Below, one piece after another: positions 10,500 to 18,685 of a stretch of 64,000 nucleotides of DNA. The number at the start of each line of letters is the position of its first letter. Position 1 is the stretch's first letter. Below the pieces are notes generated by a model. That model was given only the letters and a program-made list of their open reading frames with translations. It was not told where the DNA came from and did no database searches. The stretch covers positions 10,001 to 74,000 of the forward strand of contig CAUYUJ010001746.1 in the NCBI GenBank assembly GCA_963575745.1, written 5' to 3'. The stretch comes from Prorocentrum cordatum. Lineage: Eukaryota > Sar > Dinophyceae > Prorocentrales > Prorocentraceae. The translations under genes and the position numbers were made by a program.

Positions 10500-10760
10500 A
10501 CCATAGTGAAATCAATGATTTGGCATTCTCGCCGAGGCCTCTTGGAGCATCTTGGGTGCCTCTGGGGGGTCTCTTCGGACCTCTTGGGGGTCTCTTGGGG
10601 GCCTCCTGGGGGCCTCATGGGGGCATCTTGGGGCCATCTTGGGGCCATCTTGGGACCACAAGAGGGGAGCTTCAATTAGGGTCCCCCCCTCAGGAGGCCA
10701 AAATGGGGGCAAAACCTTAGTCAAACCAATGATTTTGGCTTCCTCGCCGAGGCCGTTTTG
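10500..10760. repeat. GGCCTCTTGGGG minisatellite with AAAACC...TCAATGATT units
   Basis: Repeats of CTTGGGGGCCTCnTGGGG are flanked by two copies of AAAACCnTAGTnAAnCAATGATT, at about 10497 and 10712. It is related to the longer arrays at 27.7, 29.8 and 51.2 kb. Confidence 0.6.
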
Positions 10761-10949
10761 GACGCTCCGACACCTCGCGAAACCCCCTGTCCAGGTCCAT
10801 GGGGAGGGGGGAGGGGGAGGGGTCAAGACGCCCTCCCCGCCCGAAAGCCGTCTCGCTCACTCCCACCCGTCCCCCCAACACATACGTAGCACCCGAGCCT
10901 GGCCCGAGCCGCAGCATATGCAGCAGTCGTCTTGGGATGGGCAGCTACT

Positions 10950-11265
10950 GGGGGCGAATCCGCCGCCGCCGCCGCCGCCGCCGCAGCCGCCGCCCGCCGC
11001 CTCCGCCGCCGCCACCGCGCCGCCGCCGCCGCCGCCGCCCGCCGACCCCGCTGCCGAATTGCCGCCGCCGCAGCCGCCGCTGCCGCTGCCGCCACCGCTG
11101 CCGCCGCCGCCGCCGCCACCGCGCCGCCGCGCCGCCGCCGCCGCCGCCGCGCCGCCCCCCCCGCCGCCGCCGCCACCGCCGCCGCCACCGCCGCAGCCGC
11201 CGCAGCCGCTGCAGCCGCTGCCCCCCGCCGCAGCCGCCGCAGCCGCCGCCGCCGCCGCCAAGTGT
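10950..11265. repeat. (CCG)n GC-rich array
   Basis: CCG/GCC trinucleotides with interruptions, nearly pure G+C. Open frames are poly-Pro, poly-Ala or poly-Arg and are artefacts. CTGTATTGTTTTTTGACAGGGATGGTG-like phrases occur after it at 11270 and 11360. Confidence 0.85.
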
Positions 11266-11809
11266 ACTCTGTATTGTTTTTTGACAGGGATGGTGGGGGG
11301 AGGCCGCATCGGTCTCGCTGCGCATGTTCAGAATTTGGAGGCAGTGTGTGTGTTTGCATTGTTTTTTGCAAGGGATGGTGTGGGGGGGTGCCCTCATGGA
11401 CTCGGGTTGGCTCCCAGTCGCCCGGGGGAGGGGGTGTACATTAATAGGGAACAGTGATGCAGTGATAAACCCCTCCCCGACGGCGAAAAAGGAGGGGTGG
11501 AAGACGAAACTCCTGAAACCACCGACGCCCCGAGGGGTGGTGGGATCTATTCAGGAATTGCGCTCTCGCCTGTGACTTCCATGCAATTTACTCAGAAATC
11601 GCGCTTTCGACGCTCAGGAAACACGCTGCGCCAAGGACGCCGTTACAATTTACTTAGTAACCGCGCTCTCGCCATACTCAGGCATCCCGCTAGAATGTCC
11701 CACCCGCCCGACTCGCCCGTCAGGGGATCGCCCGCCCATCGTGGGCTCCCGCCCGAGCCTTCCTTAAGGAACGGCGCTTTCGCTTAGAACTTCCTCGAAC
11801 GTTCACGCT

Positions 11810-12185
11810 CCTACCTTCCTGCTCCTCCTCCCTCTCCCTCCTCCCTCCTCCCTCCTCTCCCCCTTCTCTCTCCCTCCTCCCTTCCCTCATCCTTATGCCT
11901 CTCAGCCCTATCCCCTCTCCCTCTTCTCCCTCCTCCCTTCTCCCTCCCCTCTCCTGCCTCCTCCCTCGTTCTTTCTTTCTTTCTTTCTTCCTCTCTCTCT
12001 CTCTCCCCTCTCTCTCTCTCTTTCCCTACCTCTCTTATCTGTCTTTTTTTCTCTCTCTCTCTCTCTCTATTTCTCTCTGCCTCTAGCCAACCGCCCCCCT
12101 CTTCGCTCCTTCTCTCCTGGCGTTTTCCCTCCTCCTTCGTCCCTCCCCCTCCCTTCCTCCCACTCTCCCTCGTTCTCCCCCTCCT
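11810..12185. repeat. Polypyrimidine tract (CTCCCT/TTCTTTC/TCTCTC)
   Basis: About 375 bases that are almost entirely pyrimidine on the + strand, with mirror-like CTCTCT and TTTCTTTC runs. It could adopt triplex-type structure. No gene. Confidence 0.8.
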
Positions 12186-12424
12186 CTTTTTGCAGGGCCC
12201 ACACCAATTCCAATGGCGGGCACATGTACGCCCACGAAAGATTGTCCGCCCGTTCACTTCTGCCCGCCTGTCTAAGCCCGCCGCCCCCCGCAAAGAGAAA
12301 TAATTCCTCCCAAAGGGTGTGATCGAAGACAAAAGGGCGGGTATCGAGGGTGTGGGGAATTCGTTTTGAATGACATGCTGGCAAGTAAGAATGATTGGTG
12401 TTGTTGTTGATGGTTGTCTGTTGT

Positions 12425-12501
12425 ATGTAAGTGCTCGCACGTGAATCATCTAGGCAAGCCCGACCGCCGCTAAGCGGTACAACGCTTCCGTAGTCTTCTC
12501 T
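12425..12501 (+). repeat. Split direct repeat A1
   Basis: A 77-bp left terminal repeat beginning ATGTAAGTGCTCGCACGTG and ending GTAGTCTTCTCT. It is identical to A2 at 18550-18626. It contains a small hairpin, CCGCTAAGCGG. Confidence 0.9.
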
Positions 12502-12526
12502 GGGTTCAAGCGGGGCCCCAGGTGGC

Positions 12527-12970
12527 ATGGATTTCGGGCTAAACCTTTTCTACGAGGTTGTTCGATCGTTGGGCACCGCCGCCATAGTCTCGGCGGGCAG
12601 CTGCCCAGCGGTACCCGCGTGCCCCGCCTGCCCGCCGTGCCCGGCGGTGCCCGCGTGCCCAGGCGCGCCACCGTTCCCCGAGCCGACGTGCGGGGTGAGC
12701 GACCCCGAGGTGCTGGCGGGCAACAGCCGCCTGTGGGCCTGGACGGTGCTGCTGCTCGCGGCCAGCTCGACGTTCGTCGCCCTCGGCTTCGCGCGCAATG
12801 GCGGCCGCAGCCCCGGTGGGGCCGCTGCCCCTGCAGGCGGCGCCGGGGCTGGGAGTGGCGGCGCAGGCGGTCCAGGCGGCGGTGGCCTGGGCTTTCGTAT
12901 GGTACGCGACGCCGGAGGCCCTGTGGCACCAGAGGCTGCTGCTCGGCGTCCTGGCGTCATCGGCGACTAG
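12527..12970 (+). CDS. DIRS-element ORF1: Cys-Pro-rich single-helix membrane protein
   Basis: A 147-codon frame that begins 26 bases after repeat A1. Residues 26-55 contain six Cys in a Pro-rich setting (26, 32, 35, 38, 44, 55) with CPAVPACPACPPC phrasing. Residues 69-88 (LWAWTVLLLAASSTFVALGF) form a clear hydrophobic helix followed by Arg. The tail past residue 90 is Gly/Ala-rich and overlaps the next frame by 173 bases, so the true end of the conserved part is uncertain. The predicted protein is a small type of membrane protein with a Cys-rich head. Function is unknown: it is not a recognised gag, protease or envelope. It could be leader sequence for ORF2. Its fixed position at the 5' end of an intact element argues for a real gene. 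Confidence 0.5.
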   Translation: MDFGLNLFYEVVRSLGTAAIVSAGSCPAVPACPACPPCPAVPACPGAPPFPEPTCGVSDPEVLAGNSRLWAWTVLLLAASSTFVALGFARNGGRSPGGAAAPAGGAGAGSGGAGGPGGGGLGFRMVRDAGGPVAPEAAARRPGVIGD

Positions 12971-14132
12971 GTTCCTCATTGTCACGCCAGATGGACAAGT
13001 ATATGATGAAAAGTATGGACCTGCCAATGCGGACGTGGTGGGGATCCGCTTCGCGACGCAGCGGTGGCCACCTCCGCCCGGCGTGACGAGGGCGATGTGC
13101 TACAGGTTCGCCGCCGCTCCGGCGGCGGCTCAGATCGCCCAGTGGACGGGTGAGGCGACCGCCCACGCCATGGCGCTGCAGACTACGGTGGCGCCGCTCC
13201 CCGCGCTGGTGCACGGCAGCGCGACGCCGCCGGGGGTACCAGCCGCCGCGCCTGCTCCTGGGCCGCCCGCGCCTGGCGCGGCGGCCGCCGCGGGTGCTGC
13301 ACCCGCGCCCGCTCAGGGGGGAGCAGGCAGCTGGCTGGCGGTCGAGACGCGGGCTGGGCTTCGTCGCGGTGATGCGGTGGCCCTCTTGCCGCAGGCCATT
13401 GTGCAGGGCACGCGTGCTATGCAAGAGCAGGGGGTGCCGCCGCAGTGGGTGCTGCTCGCCTTCGTGCCGCAGGGCGGCGAGATCGAGTTCGCGGGGGCAG
13501 AGGCGGTAGGCGACGCGCGACTGATGACCGTGACGACCATCGGTGGGCAGAGAGTGAAGGCGGTGTTCCGAGCGGCAGTGGATGCCGTGCAGGAGGTGAA
13601 CTTCGCGGACTTCCCGGTGCCAGGCCCTCGCACGACGTTATGGTGCCTGAAGTTCATCAATCGCCGCAACGGAGGTGCTATTGACTGGCACCGCTTCTGG
13701 GAGCACACGCACGGCCTCAAGGCCGAGTTCTGGGGCGTCGGTGAGCATTTCATGATCATGCAAGCCGTGGAGTTAGCCCTCACGTACGACGCCTTGGACG
13801 TCGTGAACCTGGGGGCTTTCGAGCTGATGATCAGGAAGGCCCAACTCATCGAGTACAGCTACTCCGAGATGGGCGGCGGCGGGAGGTCCAGCGACGGCGC
13901 CGAGGCCGACGGCAAGGAGAAGAAGGACAAGAAGGGCAAGGGCCGTGGCGGCCTCATGCGAGTGGGGCTCTACGACGAGTCCCAGATCTTCATGGGGGGC
14001 CACAAGGAGTTCGGGGACATCATGGTGGCCCCCGACCTCCTGGACTACGTGTCGAAGGAGGTGGAGCGCGACGCCAGCGTGCTCAAGCAGGTTCGCAAGG
14101 CCCGCGAGGAGCGGGCCGCGGCGGGCCGTTAG
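12798..14132 (+). CDS. DIRS-element ORF2: gag-like protein
   Basis: 444 codons, uninterrupted. It is probably the structural or nucleic-acid-binding protein of the retrotransposon particle. Residues 1-45 are Ala-rich and hydrophobic. Residues 135-175 form a Pro/Ala linker. The conserved core is at about 290-360, with WHRFWEHTHGLKAEFW, VGEHFMIMQAVELALTYDA and FELMIRKAQLIEY. I recognise this block as typical of first ORFs of dinoflagellate DIRS-like elements. A Lys/Asp/Glu linker (about 370-390) and a KQVRKAREERAA tail follow. No zinc knuckle or protease motif is visible. The ATG at 12798 overlaps ORF1 in another frame, and a downstream start is possible. The stop lies 75 bases before the ORF3 start, in the same frame. 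Codon use strongly favours G/C in third position. Confidence 0.7.
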   Translation: MAAAAPVGPLPLQAAPGLGVAAQAVQAAVAWAFVWYATPEALWHQRLLLGVLASSATRFLIVTPDGQVYDEKYGPANADVVGIRFATQRWPPPPGVTRAMCYRFAAAPAAAQIAQWTGEATAHAMALQTTVAPLPALVHGSATPPGVPAAAPAPGPPAPGAAAAAGAAPAPAQGGAGSWLAVETRAGLRRGDAVALLPQAIVQGTRAMQEQGVPPQWVLLAFVPQGGEIEFAGAEAVGDARLMTVTTIGGQRVKAVFRAAVDAVQEVNFADFPVPGPRTTLWCLKFINRRNGGAIDWHRFWEHTHGLKAEFWGVGEHFMIMQAVELALTYDALDVVNLGAFELMIRKAQLIEYSYSEMGGGGRSSDGAEADGKEKKDKKGKGRGGLMRVGLYDESQIFMGGHKEFGDIMVAPDLLDYVSKEVERDASVLKQVRKAREERAAAGR

Positions 14133-14207
14133 CCCTACGAGAAGGCCGCCCGATCAGGCCTCCTGCCTGGTCGGGCTCCCGGCGAGGGGACTCTCGTTCC
14201 CTCGCCC

Positions 14208-17200
14208 ATGCGGGCGGCTGCCGCGTCCTCGGACATGAAGGCTGCCCACAGTTTTGGACTGCCAGCCGCTGACGGTCGACAGCGCGACCTGCTCCCGCTG
14301 CCTGATGTGTTTCAAGGGCCATCCAGTTTTTCGGCGTCGACACGACCGAGTCTGTCACGACGCTCACGCCAGCGCCTCCATGCGCATCAGCACGAGTTGA
14401 AGTGGGCGAGCGACATGGTGGAGTCGCTCAACGAGATGAATGCCGGGCCGCAGCACCGCGGCGCGCCGGGGGCGCAGGCCACCGAGGGCCAGCAGATGGT
14501 GCTCGACCGCCTTCTTTCGTGTGCTCAGGAGGTGGGTCGCCCCCCTCCTGGGCTTTCAGGCCAGGAAGCCTTGCGAGAGCTTCTGGCCCGCCGGGGCTAC
14601 GACGGCGAGCCCGCGACCCTGGCCAACCTTGATGTTGACTGCCTGGCACTTCCTGAGCGAGGTCACCGAGCGGTGCCTCTTTTGGAACTGGATGAGCCAG
14701 CTGGTGTGGAAGTCACAAGGATTCTACAGGAGAAGCTCCTGCCAAAAGAGGAGGCGGAGCAGCGTAAGTTGAGTTCGGGAGTGAAGAAGGTTTTCACGGA
14801 TCCTCGCCTTCGTAATCGCCGTGAATACTGCAAGCTGGTGAAGCGGCTTGAGGCGTGCGGTCTTATCGAGTACAGGACGCACCGCGAGGAGGATGTCGGT
14901 GTGTTCGCGGTCCACAAAAAGGATGGCAGACAACGTATGATCATTGATGCCCGATGGGCCAACTCTCACTTTGCTGACCCACCAGACGTCAAGCTGGCCA
15001 CGGGCCAAAGCTTCGCCATGCTCGAGGTCGATGCAGGCGAGCCCGCGTGGCTTGGCGGAGTGGGCATCGTGAGCTGTTTTTACGCGCTGGAGCTCCCGGC
15101 CGAGTTCCGCGGGTACTTCGCCCTTCCTCGCCTTCGCGCCCGCGATGTTGGTGGAGACGGTGATGGAGTCGTATTTCCGTGCCTGAAGGTGATCCCGATG
15201 GGCTGGAATCAGGCGCTGATGGCCTGTCAGATCATCCACGAAGCCATGGTGGACAAGATCGAAGGGATCTCGGCCGCCAACAGGACGTCCGACGGGGCCG
15301 AGGTGCCAGCCATGCAGCCGATGGTCCACACGGAGTACGTGGACAACTTCGTGGCGTACGCTGGCGAGCAAGGCCCTGCGGCAGAGGCTGCTCGGCGGGT
15401 GGACGCCCTGTTCCGCTCGAAGGGGCTCCCTACCCACGGGGTCGAGGTGAGCCAGGGCGGCGCTTCGCTCGGCTGGGAATTCGCGACCGACACCAGCCTG
15501 GTGGGGCCGAGTCGGCTTCGCCTCTGGCGGCTGCGGCTGGGCATCCAGGAGGTGCTGCGCCGCCCGAGGGTGTCGGGCCGTGTGATCGAGATCATCATAG
15601 GCCACCTCACCTTCGTGGGCTTGCTGCGCCGTGAGTTCCTGGCAGTTTTCGGGGCCGTCTATGCCTTCGTCAGCCAGAATCGTGAGCGGGAGGTTGCCCT
15701 CTGGCCTGCCGTCAGGAGGGAGTTGAAATGGGCGTCCCCCTTACTCCCTCTGCTGCGTCGTGATCTCGGGGCAGCGTGGTCGGACACGGTCTGTGTCAGC
15801 GACGCGTCGCCGTGGGGTCGCGGCGTCGTAGAGGGGGAACGGGCGGTGCCGCTCATTGCAGCTGCCGGGCGGGTGAGCGAGCGCTGGCGCTTCTCGAAGA
15901 GTGAGGAGCTCGGCGCCCCGGCTCGACTGCACTGCGAGTTGCAGCAGAGCAGGCTGCGATCGCAGGAGAAGGACAACCAATGGCCAGACAGCTGTACCCC
16001 TTCCTCAGACTTCAGAGAAGTCAGCCCTGAACTCATGAAAGGCGAATGGAGAGTTGTGTCTGCTGGCCGCTGGTGGAAGTCCGAACACATGCCCCTGCTC
16101 GAGGCTAGAGCGGTCCTCTGGGCCCTGAAGCACCAGCTCCGACGTCGGAGATCTTTTGGCAAAAAGCTATTATTCATCGTCGACGCTATGAGTATCGCTC
16201 TGATGTTTTCAAAGGGGAGATCGTCGTCATCACCTATGAATCGCATCTGCAGACAATGGAGCGCACTATGTCTCGGAGCCAATGTTATGCCTAGCGTACG
16301 ATGGATCATGAGCGAGCTAAACCCAGCAGATGAGCCATCACGAATATATGCACCACCATCAACGTCATCAGCACTACATCGTCATTTCCTCGGTTCCGTA
16401 CCACGTCTTGGATCCGACTCAGGCAGCCCGAGGTCGGGGCACCGGGCCGACTCAGAGCGCGATGCTGCGCCGCCCTGCCCTGGCGGCGGCAGCGTCGCCC
16501 GCGGCGAGCAGCGGGCAGCTCAGCCGAGCGGCGGCCGCTGCGCCCTCAGCGACTCGGAGGCCGACAGCAGCGGCGGAGGCGAAGGCCAAGCGGGCCGCCC
16601 AGAGGAGGGCGCGCCAGCCCGAGGCGAAGGCCTACCAGGCCTCGGAGGGCCGCACCTTCCTGGAGGCCCGATCGGTGTCGAAGCCCGTGGAGGCGCTGTA
16701 CAACACGCTGATGGACGAGTTCGAGCGCTGGGCGGCGGCCAAGCAGCTGGAGCTGCGGACGCTGGCGCAGCGCGACGCGGCGCTGGCGAAGTACTCGACC
16801 TTCCTCTTCTTCGAGGGCCATTCGGCGAGCGACTTCAGCAAGACGAGGGCGGCAGCCGCCTTCCGATGGCTCGACGTGTCGAAGTCGGGCGTGGAGTTGC
16901 AGCGGGCGCGGCGAGCCCAGATCGGGTTCTGCAAGGTAGCGCCCGAGCGGTCGAGGCTACCCATCCCGCTGCTGATGGTGGCCGCGATCGCCAACGAGAT
17001 GGTGTGCATGGGGGTCCCCTGGTACATGCCGATCGCCGTGATGCTCCAGTTCGTGCTCTACCTCCGCCCGTGCGACGTGCTGTCGCTCTGCCGGGAGGAG
17101 CTGGTCCCGCCTCTCCCCCAGAGCGTGGGAGGGCTGGGCAGGTGGAGCGTGCTGCTCCATCGCCAAGAGATGGGACAGCCGAGCAAGACTGGCGTGTTCG

Positions 17201-18371
17201 ACGAGGCGATGGTTCTCGACAACACCGAGTACGACGACCTGAACCAGGTGTGGGCCTACCTCCTCAGCCGCTCCAAGGGGATGCTGTTCCCGATGACATA
17301 CGTGGAGTACGCGAACGGCTTCGCCAAGGCGGTGGAGGCCTTGGGGTACGGCCCGCTGGGCGCGGCTCATCTGTACCAGCTGCGCCACGGCGGGGTGAGC
17401 CACGAGGTGGCGAGTGGGCGGCGGCCGATCGCCGACGCTCAAAAAAGGGGAAGGTGGCTCAGCAGTGCCAGCATGAGGCGCTACGAGAAGGGAGGCCGCG
17501 TGACCGAGATGCTGCACCGCCTGTCGTCCGAGCAGCTGCTGCACGCCCGCGCGTGCCGAGAACGGATTGGTGCGATCCTCTCCGGCTGCTCAGCGCCTCT
17601 GCCAGGCGGTCGCGACGAGGCGTCGCGCTCGAGCTCTTCTCGGGCAGCGGCCACTTCTCGCAAGCGTGGCGCCAGTCGTCTTTCTTGAAAGGGATACCCA
17701 TCTTCGAATGGGACATCAAGCATGGCGACCGTTTCGATTTGCTGAAGCCGAGCAATCAAAAGCTTATCCGTGGATGGCTCATGGCAGGCATGGTGCGGGC
17801 AGTTTGGATCGGTCTTCTCTGCGCAAGCTGGTCTTCCGCCCGCAGGTCGGACAACAGCGGGCCGCCCGCCTTGAGGAGTGCTGAACACGTGATGGGCCTG
17901 CCCGGTCTCTCGCCCGCAGATCAAAGAAAAGTCAATGAAGGTAATGCATTGATGAGGTTCTGTCACTCCATCTTTTTGTTGTGCAAACGGTTGCGCATCC
18001 CAGTAGTGCTTGAGAACCCCCACTCCTCGCGCCTCTGGGTTTCTCCTCCCTTCCTCCGCATAAGACAGTGGCCAGAGGCCCGGGAATTCGTCACCGATTT
18101 CTGTCAATGGGGAAAGCCATGGAGAAAGCGAACCCGTTTTGTTTCGCTTTTTGTGGACCTGAGCGATGCCGAGAGACGGTGCCGCTCGTGTAAAGGAATT
18201 TGTACTCGTACTGGTAAGCCCCATATGATTTTATGCGGTAGGCAGGACAACAAGTTTCTGACGGCTATCGCCGAACCTTACCCCAGCAAGATGTGTGCTA
18301 AGCTATGTCAATGTTTCGCTAATGCCATTGCCAACAAAAGAGCCCTCGCTTTGTATGATTTCGGCCTGTAG
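14208..18371 (+). CDS. DIRS-element ORF3: RT/RNase H plus methyltransferase-like domain
   Basis: A 1387-codon frame. Residues 1-200 are unassigned. The RT includes VHKKDGRQRMIIDARWAN with the motif A Asp at 247, GWNQALMACQ near 330 and EYVDNF at 376-381, where the usual second Asp of YxDD is Asn 380. RNase H acidic residues are D532 (SDASPWGRG), E632 (LLEARA), D659 (IVDAMS) and D708 (NPADEPSR). From about 715 to 1130 the frame stays open but reads as R/G/A/P-rich filler, because the recombinase is encoded here in another frame. From about 1138 real homology resumes: ALELFSGSG (1141-1148, SAM-binding motif I), LLCASWSS with Cys 1205, and VVLENPHSSRLW with ENP at 1269-1271. This resembles a C5-cytosine methyltransferase-type fold. 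Whether one polyprotein or several products are made is not known. Confidence 0.75.
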   Translation: MRAAAASSDMKAAHSFGLPAADGRQRDLLPLPDVFQGPSSFSASTRPSLSRRSRQRLHAHQHELKWASDMVESLNEMNAGPQHRGAPGAQATEGQQMVLDRLLSCAQEVGRPPPGLSGQEALRELLARRGYDGEPATLANLDVDCLALPERGHRAVPLLELDEPAGVEVTRILQEKLLPKEEAEQRKLSSGVKKVFTDPRLRNRREYCKLVKRLEACGLIEYRTHREEDVGVFAVHKKDGRQRMIIDARWANSHFADPPDVKLATGQSFAMLEVDAGEPAWLGGVGIVSCFYALELPAEFRGYFALPRLRARDVGGDGDGVVFPCLKVIPMGWNQALMACQIIHEAMVDKIEGISAANRTSDGAEVPAMQPMVHTEYVDNFVAYAGEQGPAAEAARRVDALFRSKGLPTHGVEVSQGGASLGWEFATDTSLVGPSRLRLWRLRLGIQEVLRRPRVSGRVIEIIIGHLTFVGLLRREFLAVFGAVYAFVSQNREREVALWPAVRRELKWASPLLPLLRRDLGAAWSDTVCVSDASPWGRGVVEGERAVPLIAAAGRVSERWRFSKSEELGAPARLHCELQQSRLRSQEKDNQWPDSCTPSSDFREVSPELMKGEWRVVSAGRWWKSEHMPLLEARAVLWALKHQLRRRRSFGKKLLFIVDAMSIALMFSKGRSSSSPMNRICRQWSALCLGANVMPSVRWIMSELNPADEPSRIYAPPSTSSALHRHFLGSVPRLGSDSGSPRSGHRADSERDAAPPCPGGGSVARGEQRAAQPSGGRCALSDSEADSSGGGEGQAGRPEEGAPARGEGLPGLGGPHLPGGPIGVEARGGAVQHADGRVRALGGGQAAGAADAGAARRGAGEVLDLPLLRGPFGERLQQDEGGSRLPMARRVEVGRGVAAGAASPDRVLQGSARAVEATHPAADGGRDRQRDGVHGGPLVHADRRDAPVRALPPPVRRAVALPGGAGPASPPERGRAGQVERAAPSPRDGTAEQDWRVRRGDGSRQHRVRRPEPGVGLPPQPLQGDAVPDDIRGVRERLRQGGGGLGVRPAGRGSSVPAAPRRGEPRGGEWAAADRRRSKKGKVAQQCQHEALREGRPRDRDAAPPVVRAAAARPRVPRTDWCDPLRLLSASARRSRRGVALELFSGSGHFSQAWRQSSFLKGIPIFEWDIKHGDRFDLLKPSNQKLIRGWLMAGMVRAVWIGLLCASWSSARRSDNSGPPALRSAEHVMGLPGLSPADQRKVNEGNALMRFCHSIFLLCKRLRIPVVLENPHSSRLWVSPPFLRIRQWPEAREFVTDFCQWGKPWRKRTRFVSLFVDLSDAERRCRSCKGICTRTGKPHMILCGRQDNKFLTAIAEPYPSKMCAKLCQCFANAIANKRALALYDFGL
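16330..17688 (+). CDS. DIRS-element ORF4: tyrosine recombinase
   Basis: 452 codons, in the frame one base ahead of ORF3. It would insert the circular cDNA. The ATG overlaps the codon of the last RNase H Asp (16329-16332), so RT/RNase H and recombinase overlap as in other DIRS elements. Residues 1-90 are His, Ala and Arg-rich. Residues 100-200 look like the core-binding domain (YNTLMDEFERWAAAKQLE, DAALAKYSTFLFF). Catalytic-domain signatures are R246 (LRPCDVLSL), YQLRHGG with R352 and Tyr at the usual box-II His position (349), W376 (GRW) in the place of the second His, and nucleophile Y385 (MRRYEKGGR). The C-terminus overlaps the start of the methyltransferase region in ORF3. Third-position G/C bias is extreme. 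The start codon may not be used if a frameshift or splice joins it to ORF3. Confidence 0.8.
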   Translation: MSHHEYMHHHQRHQHYIVISSVPYHVLDPTQAARGRGTGPTQSAMLRRPALAAAASPAASSGQLSRAAAAAPSATRRPTAAAEAKAKRAAQRRARQPEAKAYQASEGRTFLEARSVSKPVEALYNTLMDEFERWAAAKQLELRTLAQRDAALAKYSTFLFFEGHSASDFSKTRAAAAFRWLDVSKSGVELQRARRAQIGFCKVAPERSRLPIPLLMVAAIANEMVCMGVPWYMPIAVMLQFVLYLRPCDVLSLCREELVPPLPQSVGGLGRWSVLLHRQEMGQPSKTGVFDEAMVLDNTEYDDLNQVWAYLLSRSKGMLFPMTYVEYANGFAKAVEALGYGPLGAAHLYQLRHGGVSHEVASGRRPIADAQKRGRWLSSASMRRYEKGGRVTEMLHRLSSEQLLHARACRERIGAILSGCSAPLPGGRDEASRSSSSRAAATSRKRGASRLS

Positions 18372-18413
18372 GCCAGCAGTATTTCTGGCATCGTGAGCGC
18401 TTCCATAGTTTTG

Positions 18414-18551
18414 GTGTGTGTGTGCGTGCAGTGGCCCTTGTATGATATCAAACAGGTGCCGTCGGCTCGCCATGCCTCCAGCTGAGGCGGATCGCCTCCG
18501 ACCGCACACAGAAAAGGTCTCTGCTGGCGGGGAAGGTGCAGGCAGGCTGAT
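18414..18551 (+). repeat. Split direct repeat B1
   Basis: 138 bp, from the GT-rich run through CAGTGGCCCTTGTATGATAT to GGTGCAGGCAGGCTGAT. It is identical to B2 at 18686-18823 and directly joined to A2. It begins 42 bases after the ORF3 stop. Confidence 0.9.
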
Positions 18552-18626
18552 GTAAGTGCTCGCACGTGAATCATCTAGGCAAGCCCGACCGCCGCTAAGC
18601 GGTACAACGCTTCCGTAGTCTTCTCT
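18550..18626 (+). repeat. Split direct repeat A2
   Basis: A 77-bp copy identical to A1. The B1-A2 junction has the sequence expected where the two ends of a circular intermediate (B2 and A1) are joined. Confidence 0.9.
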
Positions 18627-18685
18627 CCCCCCCTCCCTTGGCTCTCGCTGCCCCGTTCGACTCTCTCAGCGCTATGTGTGTGTGT

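Noticed and set aside
10932-11444. Poly-Ala/Arg/Pro protein in the CCG array
   Set aside because: A GC-only trinucleotide repeat lacks stops in all six frames. No flanking domain supports a gene.
16360-17600. The R/G/A/P-rich middle of the 1387-codon frame as a real protein domain
   Set aside because: It overlaps the recombinase in another frame. Its stop-free state is explained by near-absence of T at the recombinase's third codon positions.
12425-18626. A1/A2 as LTRs of an LTR retrotransposon
   Set aside because: The repeats are only 77 bp and lie inside a B1-A2-B2 arrangement. There is a tyrosine recombinase and no DDE integrase or protease, so DIRS class fits better.
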